This document shows positions 37,310 to 44,233 of a stretch of DNA of 44,233 nucleotides, piece by piece. The stretch spans positions 1-44,233 of the forward strand of contig JAFOLW010000006.1 in NCBI GenBank assembly GCA_017419165.1, written 5' to 3'. Every line of letters begins with the position of its first letter. Position 1 is the first letter of the stretch. The translations under genes were made by a program, and so were the position numbers. The notes below the pieces were generated by a model, which did no database searches, was not told where the DNA came from, and saw only the letters and a list, made by a program, of their open reading frames with translations. The DNA is from Erysipelotrichaceae bacterium. Its GTDB lineage: Bacteria; Bacillota_I; Bacilli_A; Erysipelotrichales; Erysipelotrichaceae.

Positions 37310-37768
37310 ATGGAACAGGCGATCCACAGAGAACTGATCATGTACGGTGTCGAGGCTAAGGACGCAGAGGATGCGATCCGTCAGGTCGGCCAGCTGTTTC
37401 TGAAGAACGGCTATGTCAAGGACACCTATATCGATGCGGTCGTGAAAAGAGAAGAGGTCTTTGCGACGGGGCTCGAGCTCGAGGGCATTTCCATCGCGAT
37501 GCCTCATACCGACATCATCCATGTCAACAAGCCGGGCGTCACCGTTGCCAAGCTGGCACATCCGGTGGAATTCGAACACATGGGCGAGCCGGGACGCAAA
37601 GTTCAGGCGGAGATGTTGTTCATGATGGCGATCACCAATCCGGAAGATCAGATCGGCACCATCATGAAGGTCCTCGGGGTCTTCCAGAACAAGGAAGCTC
37701 TCGATGCGTTCAAAGCAGCGGCAAGCGAAGAAGAACTGTACGAAGCTGCCGCCAAGTATATCGGTTAG
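37310..37768 (+). CDS. PTS EIIA component, fructose/galactitol-type
   Basis: The 152-residue cytosolic EIIA2-type domain has the phosphorylated histidine in ISIAMPHTD (H66). It takes phosphate from HPr and gives it to EIIB. GGAGG lies before the ATG, eight bases after the HPr-like gene. Architecture and neighbours fit the galactitol family (GatA). Confidence 0.92.
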   Translation: MEQAIHRELIMYGVEAKDAEDAIRQVGQLFLKNGYVKDTYIDAVVKREEVFATGLELEGISIAMPHTDIIHVNKPGVTVAKLAHPVEFEHMGEPGRKVQAEMLFMMAITNPEDQIGTIMKVLGVFQNKEALDAFKAAASEEELYEAAAKYIG

Positions 37769-37769
37769 T

Positions 37770-37785
37770 ACCCGGCATATCGGGT
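37770..37785 (+). other. Small intercistronic hairpin between EIIA and EIIB
   Basis: ACCCG and CGGGT pair around GCATAT. There is no T run, so it is probably an mRNA stability or processing element, if functional. Confidence 0.35.
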
Positions 37786-37812
37786 GTTAATAAATCATAA
37801 GGAGGTCATTTT

Positions 37813-38112
37813 ATGAAAACTTGCACTGTCGTCACTGTCTGCGGTTCAGGTGTTGTCACTTCATCCATGATCGCTCTCAAGATCAAGGAACAGCTGAAGG
37901 ACAAAGGCTGGGATGCAACGATGTATGAGGCAAGCCCTGTTTCTCTGAATTCCGTCATCGCCGGTAAGAACATCGACGTCATCGTCTGCGCTTCGCCGGT
38001 CACGGAAGATGTCGGCATTCCGAAAGTCAAAGGCATGGGCATGGTCACAGGAATGGGTGAAGAAAAAGTCATCAATTCGATCATCGAAGTCCTGGAAGAA
38101 AAATACAAATAA
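37813..38112 (+). CDS. PTS EIIB component, galactitol-type
   Basis: The 99-residue protein has the active-site P-loop VVTVCGSGVVTS with phospho-cysteine C10. It passes phosphate to the sugar bound by EIIC. AAGGAGG lies eight bases before the ATG. Ninety bases of AT-rich sequence separate it from EIIC. Confidence 0.93.
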   Translation: MKTCTVVTVCGSGVVTSSMIALKIKEQLKDKGWDATMYEASPVSLNSVIAGKNIDVIVCASPVTEDVGIPKVKGMGMVTGMGEEKVINSIIEVLEEKYK

Positions 38113-38202
38113 AATATAGTTTGTAATTTCTTGTTGTTTACCGCAAATCATCAATCAGAAGAAGATTATTCTAAAATCAGAAATTAGAGGGGGAAAAATA
38201 TT

Positions 38203-39612
38203 TTGGAAGCTTTTTTAAATACGTTATCCAACATTTTTGGTGCCTTCGGTTCCGGTATCATCATTCCGGTCATCCTCTTCGTCCTTTCCAAGGCGATGGG
38301 TGTTGAAACGAAAAAGGCATTCAATTCCGCATTATTGTGTGGCGTTGGTCTGACAGGCTTTAACCTTGTCATCAACTCCTATTCCGGTGTCATCGCTCCG
38401 ATCGTACAGTCCATGGTCGACAACACGGGCGTTCAGCTGTCCACTCTGGATACCGGCTGGCAGTCCACTTCGATCATCGCTTACTCTACGACGGTCGGTG
38501 TCTTGTTCATCGGTGTCGCGATCGCTTTACAGCTGGTCTTATTCTTCGTCGGTTACACGGATGTCTTCATGGCATCTGACCTCTGGAACAACTATTCCTT
38601 CATGGTCTGGGGTTCCATGTTATATGCGCTGACCAAGAACATGTTGCTGGCGATGGCTCTGATGGTCGTCCAGCTGTTCTATATCCTGTTATTCTCCGAA
38701 ATGTGCGCTGTCAGATGGGGCACTTACTACGAGTATGACGGATGCTGTATGACAGCTCCTCACCACCTCGAAGCTTTCCCGTTTGCCGTACTTATGGACT
38801 TCATCCTGACGAAGCTCGGCTTCAACAAGATCAAGATCAATGCTACCGCATTACAGAAGAAACTGGGTCTGCTCGGTGAACCAATGATGATCGGCTTGTT
38901 CGTCGGTCTTCTGATCGGTGTCATCGGCGAAGCTCCGTTCCTCTTCGGTGAGAACGCTCTGAGCGCCTGGGGCACAGCTTTAGGTGCAGCCATCAACACA
39001 GCTGCCATCATGGCCGTCTTCCCTAAGGTCGCTGCGATCTTCGCTTCTGCCTTCACTTCGATGTCAGATGCTTACAAGTCCAAAGCTGCCGCTTCCGCAA
39101 AGAACAGAAGATGGTTCCTTTCCGTCAACGACGCCTGCGGTTACGGTGAGACCAACACTCTGGTCACCGGCGTCCTGCTGATCCCGATCATGCTGGCGCT
39201 GTCCTTCGTCCTTCCGGGCAACACTGTCCTGCCGATGGCTGACCTCTGTGCACTTCCTTACATGGTCGAAGTCTTCGTATGTATCTCCAACGGTAACATC
39301 GCGAAGTCCATGGTCATGGGTGCTCTCTGGTTCTCGATCGGTATGATCATGTTCTCTCAGCTCGCTCCGACTTTCACGGAAGTCGCTGTCGGTGCCGGAT
39401 TCCAGCTCCCGCAGGCAGGTGTCTCCATCTGTTCCTTCGGTATCGTCTGCCATCCGTTCATCTGCGCTCTGTTCTACATCTTCTATTCACAGAACATCAT
39501 CCTGATCGTTCTCGCAGTCGCTCTGTATGTCGTTGCTTATCTCTGGTTCAGAAAGAACAAACAGAAAGTCTACGACTATCTGGAGAACAACGCTGCTGCC
39601 TACCAGGCATAG
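38203..39612 (+). CDS. PTS EIIC component, galactitol-type permease
   Basis: The 469-residue integral membrane protein has about ten or more hydrophobic segments and resembles GatC: GSGIIIPVILFVLSKAMGVE, LCGVGLTGFNLVI and PYMVEVFVCISNGNIAKS. It moves the polyol or sugar across the membrane while EIIB phosphorylates it. The start is TTG at 38203, supported by GAGGGGG nine bases upstream; there is no nearby in-frame ATG. Substrate cannot be read from sequence, although the galactitol group usually carries hexitols and pentitols. Confidence 0.92.
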   Translation: MEAFLNTLSNIFGAFGSGIIIPVILFVLSKAMGVETKKAFNSALLCGVGLTGFNLVINSYSGVIAPIVQSMVDNTGVQLSTLDTGWQSTSIIAYSTTVGVLFIGVAIALQLVLFFVGYTDVFMASDLWNNYSFMVWGSMLYALTKNMLLAMALMVVQLFYILLFSEMCAVRWGTYYEYDGCCMTAPHHLEAFPFAVLMDFILTKLGFNKIKINATALQKKLGLLGEPMMIGLFVGLLIGVIGEAPFLFGENALSAWGTALGAAINTAAIMAVFPKVAAIFASAFTSMSDAYKSKAAASAKNRRWFLSVNDACGYGETNTLVTGVLLIPIMLALSFVLPGNTVLPMADLCALPYMVEVFVCISNGNIAKSMVMGALWFSIGMIMFSQLAPTFTEVAVGAGFQLPQAGVSICSFGIVCHPFICALFYIFYSQNIILIVLAVALYVVAYLWFRKNKQKVYDYLENNAAAYQA

Positions 39613-39644
39613 CATTCACTTATAGGTAAACACAAGAGTGATAT

Positions 39645-39678
39645 AGGGCTATTGCTATGAAAATAGCAGTAGCCCTTT
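39645..39678 (+). terminator. Attenuating hairpin between EIIC and the dehydrogenase gene
   Basis: AGGGCTATTGCTAT and ATAGCAGTAGCCCT form a 14-bp stem with one G-U pair and a GAAA loop. Only three T residues follow, so it probably terminates partly or protects the upstream mRNA. Confidence 0.6.
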
Positions 39679-39699
39679 CATTAATCCGAGGTAAAAATT

Positions 39700-40788
39700 A
39701 TGCTCAAGCAACTGACGGAAAGACCTCAAAAGGTACTGGTCATCAACGATGTCAATGTGGACATCGATGTGATGACGCAAGCTTTGAAAAAAACGAAGAT
39801 CAATGTCGGCGAGATCCGCACCTTGTTTTTCGGTCCGAAAGAGAAAAGCGAATTCGCTTCTTTTCAGCTGGATCTGGAACGCCACGGCCCGGAGGGCGTG
39901 GAAGTTCCCAAGGAGGCTTATGAACTGATCGAAGACGCGGACGTTCTGATGATCCACTTCTGTCCGATCTCTTCCAAACTGATCGAAGCCGGCAAAAATC
40001 TCAAACTGATCATGACCAACCGCGGCGGCGTGGAACACATCAACGTGGCTGCCGCCAGTGCAAGAAACATTCCGGTCGTCAACTGCATCCGCAATGCCGA
40101 TGCGGTCGCCGAATTCACGATCGGCCTGATGATCGACCTTACAAGAGACATCACATTGTCTCACAACTACGTACATAAGGGCATCTGGACCAGAGACTAC
40201 TACAATGCCTCCTATCAGAAGACCTTGGGCAACTCCAAAGTCGGTCTGATCGGCTTGGGCAATGTCGGCTGCAGTCTGGCCAAAAAACTGATCGGCATGG
40301 GCGTGGAAGTCATCGCCTATGACGAGTTCACCACTAAGGAAGACCTCATAAAGAAGGGTCTGGGCGAGGTCGAACTGACGAAAGATCAGGATTATCTCCT
40401 GAGTCAAAGCGACATCGTCTCCCTGCATCTGCGTCTGGTGAAGGAAACGGAGAACTGGTTCACGATGAAGCAGTTCAAGAAGATGAAGAAGGAGGCTTAC
40501 TTCATCAATTCCGCCAGAGGCGGCATCCTGAATTACGACGATCTGCGTCAGGCACTGAAGGAAGGCATCATCGCCGGAGCGGCGCTGGATGTCTTCGATG
40601 CCGAGCCGATCCGTAAGGATGACCCGCTGCTGGATATGGAAAACGTACTGGTGGCTGCCCATCTGGCGGGTTCGACGGTGGATTCCATCGCCTTGTCACC
40701 GTTCAAACTGACTAAAGACATCAACGAGATCCTGGAGAAGGACATCTGCGACAGGATCGTCAATTATAAACAGATCGATATCAAATAG
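39700..40788 (+). CDS. D-2-hydroxyacid dehydrogenase (phosphoglycerate dehydrogenase-like)
   Basis: The 362-residue protein has the NAD fold VGLIGLGNVGCSLAKKL (GxGxxG at 185-190) and the family's catalytic residues: R273 in NSARGG, E302 in DVFDAEP and H321 in AAHLAG. It interconverts a 2-hydroxyacid (possibly phosphorylated) and its 2-keto acid. It lacks the C-terminal ACT domain of many serine-pathway enzymes, and its place in the PTS operon argues for a catabolic sugar-acid step. The first 100 residues follow the usual catalytic domain. GAGG precedes the ATG. Confidence 0.9.
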   Translation: MLKQLTERPQKVLVINDVNVDIDVMTQALKKTKINVGEIRTLFFGPKEKSEFASFQLDLERHGPEGVEVPKEAYELIEDADVLMIHFCPISSKLIEAGKNLKLIMTNRGGVEHINVAAASARNIPVVNCIRNADAVAEFTIGLMIDLTRDITLSHNYVHKGIWTRDYYNASYQKTLGNSKVGLIGLGNVGCSLAKKLIGMGVEVIAYDEFTTKEDLIKKGLGEVELTKDQDYLLSQSDIVSLHLRLVKETENWFTMKQFKKMKKEAYFINSARGGILNYDDLRQALKEGIIAGAALDVFDAEPIRKDDPLLDMENVLVAAHLAGSTVDSIALSPFKLTKDINEILEKDICDRIVNYKQIDIK

Positions 40789-40798
40789 GGGGACAGAC

Positions 40799-41443
40799 AT
40801 GTTACTAAGAGAAGAAAGAGAACAGATCGTTCATTACGGCAAGATCATGGTCGACCGTCATCTGACTGTCGGCACCTTCGGCAACATCTCGGTCTATAAC
40901 CGGGACCTGGATCTTTTCGCCATCACGCCGTCGGGCTTCGACTACTACAAGACGTCACCGGAAGACTGCGTCATCTTAAGACCGGACGGAACAATCGTGG
41001 AAGGCGACAGGAAGCCTTCCAGCGAAGTCGATATGCACAGGATCTTCTATCAGAGGAAAAACAACATCAATGCGGTCGTCCATACCCATTCCGTCTATGC
41101 CACGACTCTGTCCTGCTTAGGCTGGAAGGTCCCGCAGCTCCACTATCTGGTCGCTTATTCCGGAAGTGAAGTCCCATATATCCCGTATGTTCAGTTCGGC
41201 ACTTACGAGCTCGCGGAAGCCTGCTATGATGTGATGGGCGACAACCGTGCCTGCATCTTAGGCAACCACGGTCTTCTTTCGACCGGCAAATCCTTGGCTT
41301 ATGCGATGGATGTTGCCGAGCAGATCGAATTCTGCTGCCAGTTATACTACAACTGCCGTCTGACCGGCAATGAGCCGATCCTTCTGACGGACGAACAGAT
41401 GGAAGTCGTGAGGAGCGGTTTCGGAGATTACAGGAAGAAATAA
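40799..41443 (+). CDS. Class II aldolase, L-fuculose-phosphate aldolase-like
   Basis: The 214-residue protein closely follows FucA: KPSSEVDMH with catalytic E76, zinc ligands HTH (H95, H97) and NHG (H157), and LHYLVAYSGSEVPYIPYVQF with a tyrosine at the FucA Tyr113 position. FucA splits L-fuculose 1-phosphate to DHAP and lactaldehyde; relatives split other 1-phosphoketoses. Unlike the enzyme at 32184, it keeps the glutamate. It follows the dehydrogenase gene by ten bases and ends the sugar operon. Confidence 0.92.
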   Translation: MLLREEREQIVHYGKIMVDRHLTVGTFGNISVYNRDLDLFAITPSGFDYYKTSPEDCVILRPDGTIVEGDRKPSSEVDMHRIFYQRKNNINAVVHTHSVYATTLSCLGWKVPQLHYLVAYSGSEVPYIPYVQFGTYELAEACYDVMGDNRACILGNHGLLSTGKSLAYAMDVAEQIEFCCQLYYNCRLTGNEPILLTDEQMEVVRSGFGDYRKK

Positions 41444-41444
41444 G

Positions 41445-41849
41445 ATGAGATGTGTTTACTGCGGAAAAGAATATGAGACCGGCGGTCAGAAGATGAACGT
41501 TTCCAACGGTGTTTTTGATGTCTGCAGTTCCGAATGCAGGAAGAATGTCGTCGATTATCTGAACAAGGATAAGGAATACAAAAACAGGATGTATGTCATG
41601 ATCTTCTGCGGAAGCATCGGCTTCATCCTTTCGACCTTCATCTTCTCCGGGACCTATAAGCTCGTGCCGATGTATCTCGGCATGATCATCATGGGAAGTG
41701 CACTGCTGCTTTACCCGTATATCTTTTCCAGTTTCCTGACTTTTACCAGATACCCGATCGTCAAAGCGACGCGGATGGTAAAGATCATGGGTGCTGTCAT
41801 CATGGTGCTGTCGGCCGTCTTTCTGGCCCTGACCTTTTTCGGTAAATGA
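41445..41849 (+). CDS. Zinc-ribbon membrane protein of unknown function
   Basis: The 134-residue protein starts with a zinc-finger-like CVYCGKEY and CSSEC (four cysteines at 3, 6, 27 and 31) and then has three membrane segments (about 51-68, 75-95, 110-131). I do not recognise a family. Its ATG lies one base after the aldolase stop and it overlaps the next gene by four bases, so it may be carried in the same transcript. It has no obvious link to sugar use. Confidence 0.8.
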   Translation: MRCVYCGKEYETGGQKMNVSNGVFDVCSSECRKNVVDYLNKDKEYKNRMYVMIFCGSIGFILSTFIFSGTYKLVPMYLGMIIMGSALLLYPYIFSSFLTFTRYPIVKATRMVKIMGAVIMVLSAVFLALTFFGK

Positions 41850-42469
41850 GTATGTCGGCTGATCTGATCTTATTGATATGCGTCATCGTCGTGGATGTCT
41901 TTCTGGTCCTGGAGACCTTGTTTTTCATCGTCCGGCGCAACGCGTCCAACAACCTGATCCGTCTGGCTTTCCAGAACGACGAGGAGGGATTTGAAGCGGC
42001 CTGTTCTTCCTTCGGCGCAAAGACATTGAGCGCCTTTGACAAGAAGCTCATCCGTTTCAACGTCGCCGAGATCAAACGCGACTATCCCAAAATGGAAACA
42101 TTGATCAAAGACTTTGATGCGATGGATCTCAAGGACTCCCAGAAGAAAAAGATCTATCCGAAGATCTTCTACTACTACATCGACCGCGGCAGGAAACAGG
42201 ATGCCAAAGCCGTGTATGAAAAGCTCTCGACGTTCTCCGTCTATAAGAACAAGAAAGAGATCGACATGTCCTATGACGCCTACGTCAGTGAAGGACACCG
42301 GTATCTTGAGGATGCTTTGAAGTCGCTGAAGCGGACGGCAAAGCGTGACCTTCCTTACAAGGAAAAGCTGATCGCCAAGATGTATGAGAACAAGGGGATC
42401 CATGCGGAGGCCAAGAAATACCGGCGGCTGGCCGAGCGGCACGAAAACGAACTGTCACAAAGAAGCTGA
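41846..42469 (+). CDS. Membrane-anchored helical-repeat protein of unknown function
   Basis: The 207-residue protein has one N-terminal membrane segment (about 6-28), followed by an all-helical cytosolic part (about 40-205) that looks like TPR-like repeats (EIKRDYPKMETLIKDFDAM, YYIDRGRKQDAKAVYEKL). It overlaps the zinc-ribbon gene by ATGA; an alternative ATG at 41852 lies two codons on. The two proteins probably act together at the membrane. The terminator begins inside its last codon. Confidence 0.8.
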   Translation: MSMSADLILLICVIVVDVFLVLETLFFIVRRNASNNLIRLAFQNDEEGFEAACSSFGAKTLSAFDKKLIRFNVAEIKRDYPKMETLIKDFDAMDLKDSQKKKIYPKIFYYYIDRGRKQDAKAVYEKLSTFSVYKNKKEIDMSYDAYVSEGHRYLEDALKSLKRTAKRDLPYKEKLIAKMYENKGIHAEAKKYRRLAERHENELSQRS

Positions 42470-42499
42470 GATACGGATTATATTCCGTATCTTTTCTTT
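42469..42499 (+). terminator. Terminator after the helical-repeat gene
   Basis: AGATACGGA and TCCGTATCT form a perfect 9-bp stem with a six-base loop, then TTTCTTT. Confidence 0.88.
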
Positions 42500-42504
42500 A
42501 TAAT
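42499..42504 (+). promoter_or_regulatory. -10 box of the DUF4298-methyltransferase operon
   Basis: TATAAT begins at the last T of the terminator, 20 bases before the ribosome-binding region and start. No clear -35 is seen, since this part is occupied by the hairpin. Confidence 0.5.
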
Positions 42505-42524
42505 GGAAGAAAGAGGTCATGAAT

Positions 42525-42821
42525 ATGAACAAGAATATCAAACGGATCGAAGAGATGGAAGCTTATCTGGAAGAACTGAGCAGGATCAACAGCGAACTGG
42601 CTCTGGAACTGGAAGAAGTGAACGAGGCCAGAGACCATATGATGAAGCTGTTTGCGTATTACGGCTCACCGGAATGGTATGAGGACCGCGACCTCGATCT
42701 TGAAGGCGTCAAGGCCGGTGTCTTGAGCGAGGATCTGATCTACGACCAGATCATGACGCTGAGGGAGAATGCATTCACGATGCTGGAGACGGCAACGGAT
42801 ATCCTGAAGGAAAGGATATGA
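42525..42821 (+). CDS. DUF4298-family protein
   Basis: The 98-residue protein matches the DUF4298 pattern: an opening RIEEMEAYLEELSRINSELA, a YYGSPEWYED centre and VLSEDLIYDQIM before the last helix. It is all-helical, acidic and cytosolic; the family function is unknown. I use ATG 42525 because AGAGG is eight bases upstream; ATG 42519 is only two bases from it. It overlaps the methyltransferase gene by four bases. Confidence 0.87.
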   Translation: MNKNIKRIEEMEAYLEELSRINSELALELEEVNEARDHMMKLFAYYGSPEWYEDRDLDLEGVKAGVLSEDLIYDQIMTLRENAFTMLETATDILKERI

Positions 42822-44167
42822 GGCTGGAGATCGTCAAGACCGGGATCAACGGGGAAGGGATCGGCTTTTTCAAACGGAAGCCGGTCTTTGTCGAGGGCTG
42901 TTTCGAAGGCGAGCTCGTCGATGCCGATCTGAAAGATGAGGGGAACCATTACACCGGGACGCTCCGTCATATCGTGAGGAAAAGCGACCGGCGCGTCGTC
43001 CCGAAATGCAGACATTGTTTCAAGTGCGGTGCCTGTGCCCTGATGGAACTGGATCACAGGAAACAGCTCGATATCAAAAAGGAGCTCCTGCAGGGCGCCT
43101 TATACAAGTATGCGAAGATCGATGAGGAGCTTGACGATATCTTTCCTTCAAAAAAGATCTTCGGCTACCGCAACAAACTGAATCTGCCGGTCATCGAACA
43201 CGAAGGAAGACTGTACAACGCGATCTACAAGAAAGGATCCAACCATCCCTGTCTCATCGAAGACTGTCCGATCCATGAAGAAGGACTGGAGAAGATGCGC
43301 AAGCAGATCCTCGATGTCCTGAACAGGCATCATCTGAAAGCTTATGAGCGTCATGAGAAGAAGGGGATACGCCAGCTCATCGTCCGCGGTTTCGGCAAGT
43401 CCTATCAGGCGGTCCTGGTGACCGGCAGCGATGTTCTGCAAGAGGATCTGGTCAAAGATCTCAAGAAGATCAAACACCTGGATTCTCTGTTTCAGGGCAT
43501 CAATACGGTCCGCGACCCCGTAAGATTGATGCCGGACAAGCTGCGCTGTCTCTTCGGCAGACAGAAGATCGAGATGAAGGCCGGCGATTATAAGCTGCTT
43601 CTTTCGCCGCAGGCTTTCTTTCAGCTCAATCTGAAGCAGGCCGAAAGGATCTACGGGGATGCCGCAGCCATGATCCAAGGGAAGAAGAAGCTGATCATCG
43701 AAGCTTACTGCGGGATCGGTGCGATCTCGATGTATCTGCACGACAAAGCGGAAAAGATCATCGGCATCGAGCTGATCGAAAAGGCAGTCAGGGATGCGCA
43801 AGACAATGCGAAGCTCAACGGTTTCGATAACCTGGAGTTTAGAGCCGACGATGCCGCAAAAGAAGTCCGCAGGATCCTGGCCAAAGAGAAAGCGGATGTT
43901 TTGATCGTCGACCCGCCCAGGACGGGGCTCGATGACGAACTGATCGTCACGCTGCTGAAGTCGAAGATCGATCAGATCATCTATATCTCATGCAATCCGG
44001 CGACTTTGGGAAAAGACCTCGATCTGCTGAAACAGAAATATCAGATCGCTCGGATACAGGGCTATGATATGTTCCCGAACACGCCGCACGTGGAGACGGT
44101 ATGCTGCTTGTACCACCAAAAGAAAGACTTTATTTCCGTGCCGTATGAGCCGAAGAATGTGGAGTAA
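42818..44167 (+). CDS. 23S rRNA/tRNA (uracil-5-)-methyltransferase, RlmD/TrmA family
   Basis: The 449-residue protein has an N-terminal TRAM-like beta domain, a cysteine cluster CRHCFKCGAC (C64, C67, C70, C73) for an iron-sulphur centre as in RumA/RlmD, and a C-terminal SAM-dependent methyltransferase: IIEAYCGIGAISMYL, IVDPPRTGLDDE and the catalytic cysteine in YISCNPATLGKDL. It methylates C5 of a specific uridine, probably in 23S rRNA (U1939 or U747 type); which one cannot be told. It overlaps the DUF4298 gene by four bases. Confidence 0.92.
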   Translation: MRLEIVKTGINGEGIGFFKRKPVFVEGCFEGELVDADLKDEGNHYTGTLRHIVRKSDRRVVPKCRHCFKCGACALMELDHRKQLDIKKELLQGALYKYAKIDEELDDIFPSKKIFGYRNKLNLPVIEHEGRLYNAIYKKGSNHPCLIEDCPIHEEGLEKMRKQILDVLNRHHLKAYERHEKKGIRQLIVRGFGKSYQAVLVTGSDVLQEDLVKDLKKIKHLDSLFQGINTVRDPVRLMPDKLRCLFGRQKIEMKAGDYKLLLSPQAFFQLNLKQAERIYGDAAAMIQGKKKLIIEAYCGIGAISMYLHDKAEKIIGIELIEKAVRDAQDNAKLNGFDNLEFRADDAAKEVRRILAKEKADVLIVDPPRTGLDDELIVTLLKSKIDQIIYISCNPATLGKDLDLLKQKYQIARIQGYDMFPNTPHVETVCCLYHQKKDFISVPYEPKNVE

Positions 44168-44170
44168 GAC

Positions 44171-44233
44171 ATGAGATTTGACAACGCGTATTTTATTACT
44201 GGTACGGCCTATGCAGGCAAATCAACCATGGTA
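44171..44233 (+). CDS. Start of a P-loop protein (runs off the window)
   Basis: The first 21 codons read MRFDNAYFITGTAYAGKSTM and one valine. GTAYAGKST is a Walker A motif, so this is probably a small nucleotide kinase or other P-loop ATPase. It begins three bases after the methyltransferase stop, so it belongs to the same operon. Confidence 0.7.
   Translation, partial: MRFDNAYFITGTAYAGKSTMV

Noticed and set aside
39657..39923. Small plus-strand open frame beginning in the hairpin after EIIC
   Set aside because: It overlaps the 2-hydroxyacid dehydrogenase in another frame and starts in the hairpin loop without a ribosome site.
1..44233. CRISPR arrays, tRNA or rRNA genes, insertion sequences, prophage genes
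   Set aside because: I looked for regular short repeats, cloverleaf-like segments, transposase motifs and phage genes and saw none; a tRNA and Rfam scan would be the decisive check.

Overview
This 44 kb window comes from a compact bacterial chromosome. Spacers are short, genes overlap by 4 bases, ribosome-binding sites are AGGAGG-type, -10 boxes are TATAAT-like, and TGA is used as an ordinary stop. The gene families (galactitol-type PTS, AdhE with a Rex-like operator, PrsW, YacP/Rae1-like NYN domain, SpoIIE-type phosphatase, lipoboxes) indicate a fermentative member of the Bacillota, possibly an Erysipelotrichia-like gut anaerobe. That placement is inference. I see no rRNA, tRNA, CRISPR array or insertion sequence, and no gene-free stretch longer than about 200 bases.

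Layout. 1-4183: the 3' part of an OatA-like O-acyltransferase, glutamate dehydrogenase and a PlsC-type acyltransferase. 4193-10912: one apparent eight-gene operon (small XRE regulator, DUF218 membrane protein, unknown protein, MscS channel, STAS protein, SpoIIE-type phosphatase with built-in RsbW-type ATPase, small alarmone hydrolase, STAS-kinase fusion) with a promoter in front and a perfect terminator behind; it reads as a self-contained partner-switching module. 10921-16217: an SDR dehydrogenase, a TetM/EF-G-like GTPase fused to a Rae1-like endonuclease domain, a cation-diffusion facilitator and an SGNH hydrolase. 16226-19564: a small double-glycine-leader/SH3 protein divergent from a MATE transporter fused to an anti-sigma-type ATPase, with a lipoprotein behind it. 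19600-25708: pgi, a membrane-anchored tyrosine phosphatase, a phosphoribosyltransferase, and a purine pair in which AICAR formyltransferase stands alone and IMP cyclohydrolase is a PurO-like domain fused to a phosphoribosyltransferase. 25749-29378: a lipoprotein with two cystatin-like domains, a class-I amidotransferase-like peptidase, a PrsW-like protease, and an XRE regulator paired with a small membrane protein sharing its C-terminal domain.

29386-41443 is a carbohydrate region. AdhE sits behind a Rex-like operator. A split transketolase with an AraD/FucA-fold enzyme diverges from a zinc polyol-type dehydrogenase. A SorC-family regulator diverges from a dedicated HPr-like protein, PTS EIIA, EIIB and EIIC of galactitol type, a 2-hydroxyacid dehydrogenase and a FucA-like aldolase. 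Three copies of one AT-rich operator tie these units into a likely single regulon for an unidentified polyol or sugar phosphate. 41445-44233 holds two small membrane proteins, a DUF4298 protein, a 23S rRNA/tRNA uracil-5-methyltransferase and the first 21 codons of a P-loop protein.

The most unusual items are the TetM-Rae1 fusion, the eight-gene signalling operon, the tandem cystatin-like lipoprotein, the double-glycine SH3 protein, the MATE-ATPase fusion and the split-transketolase PTS regulon.
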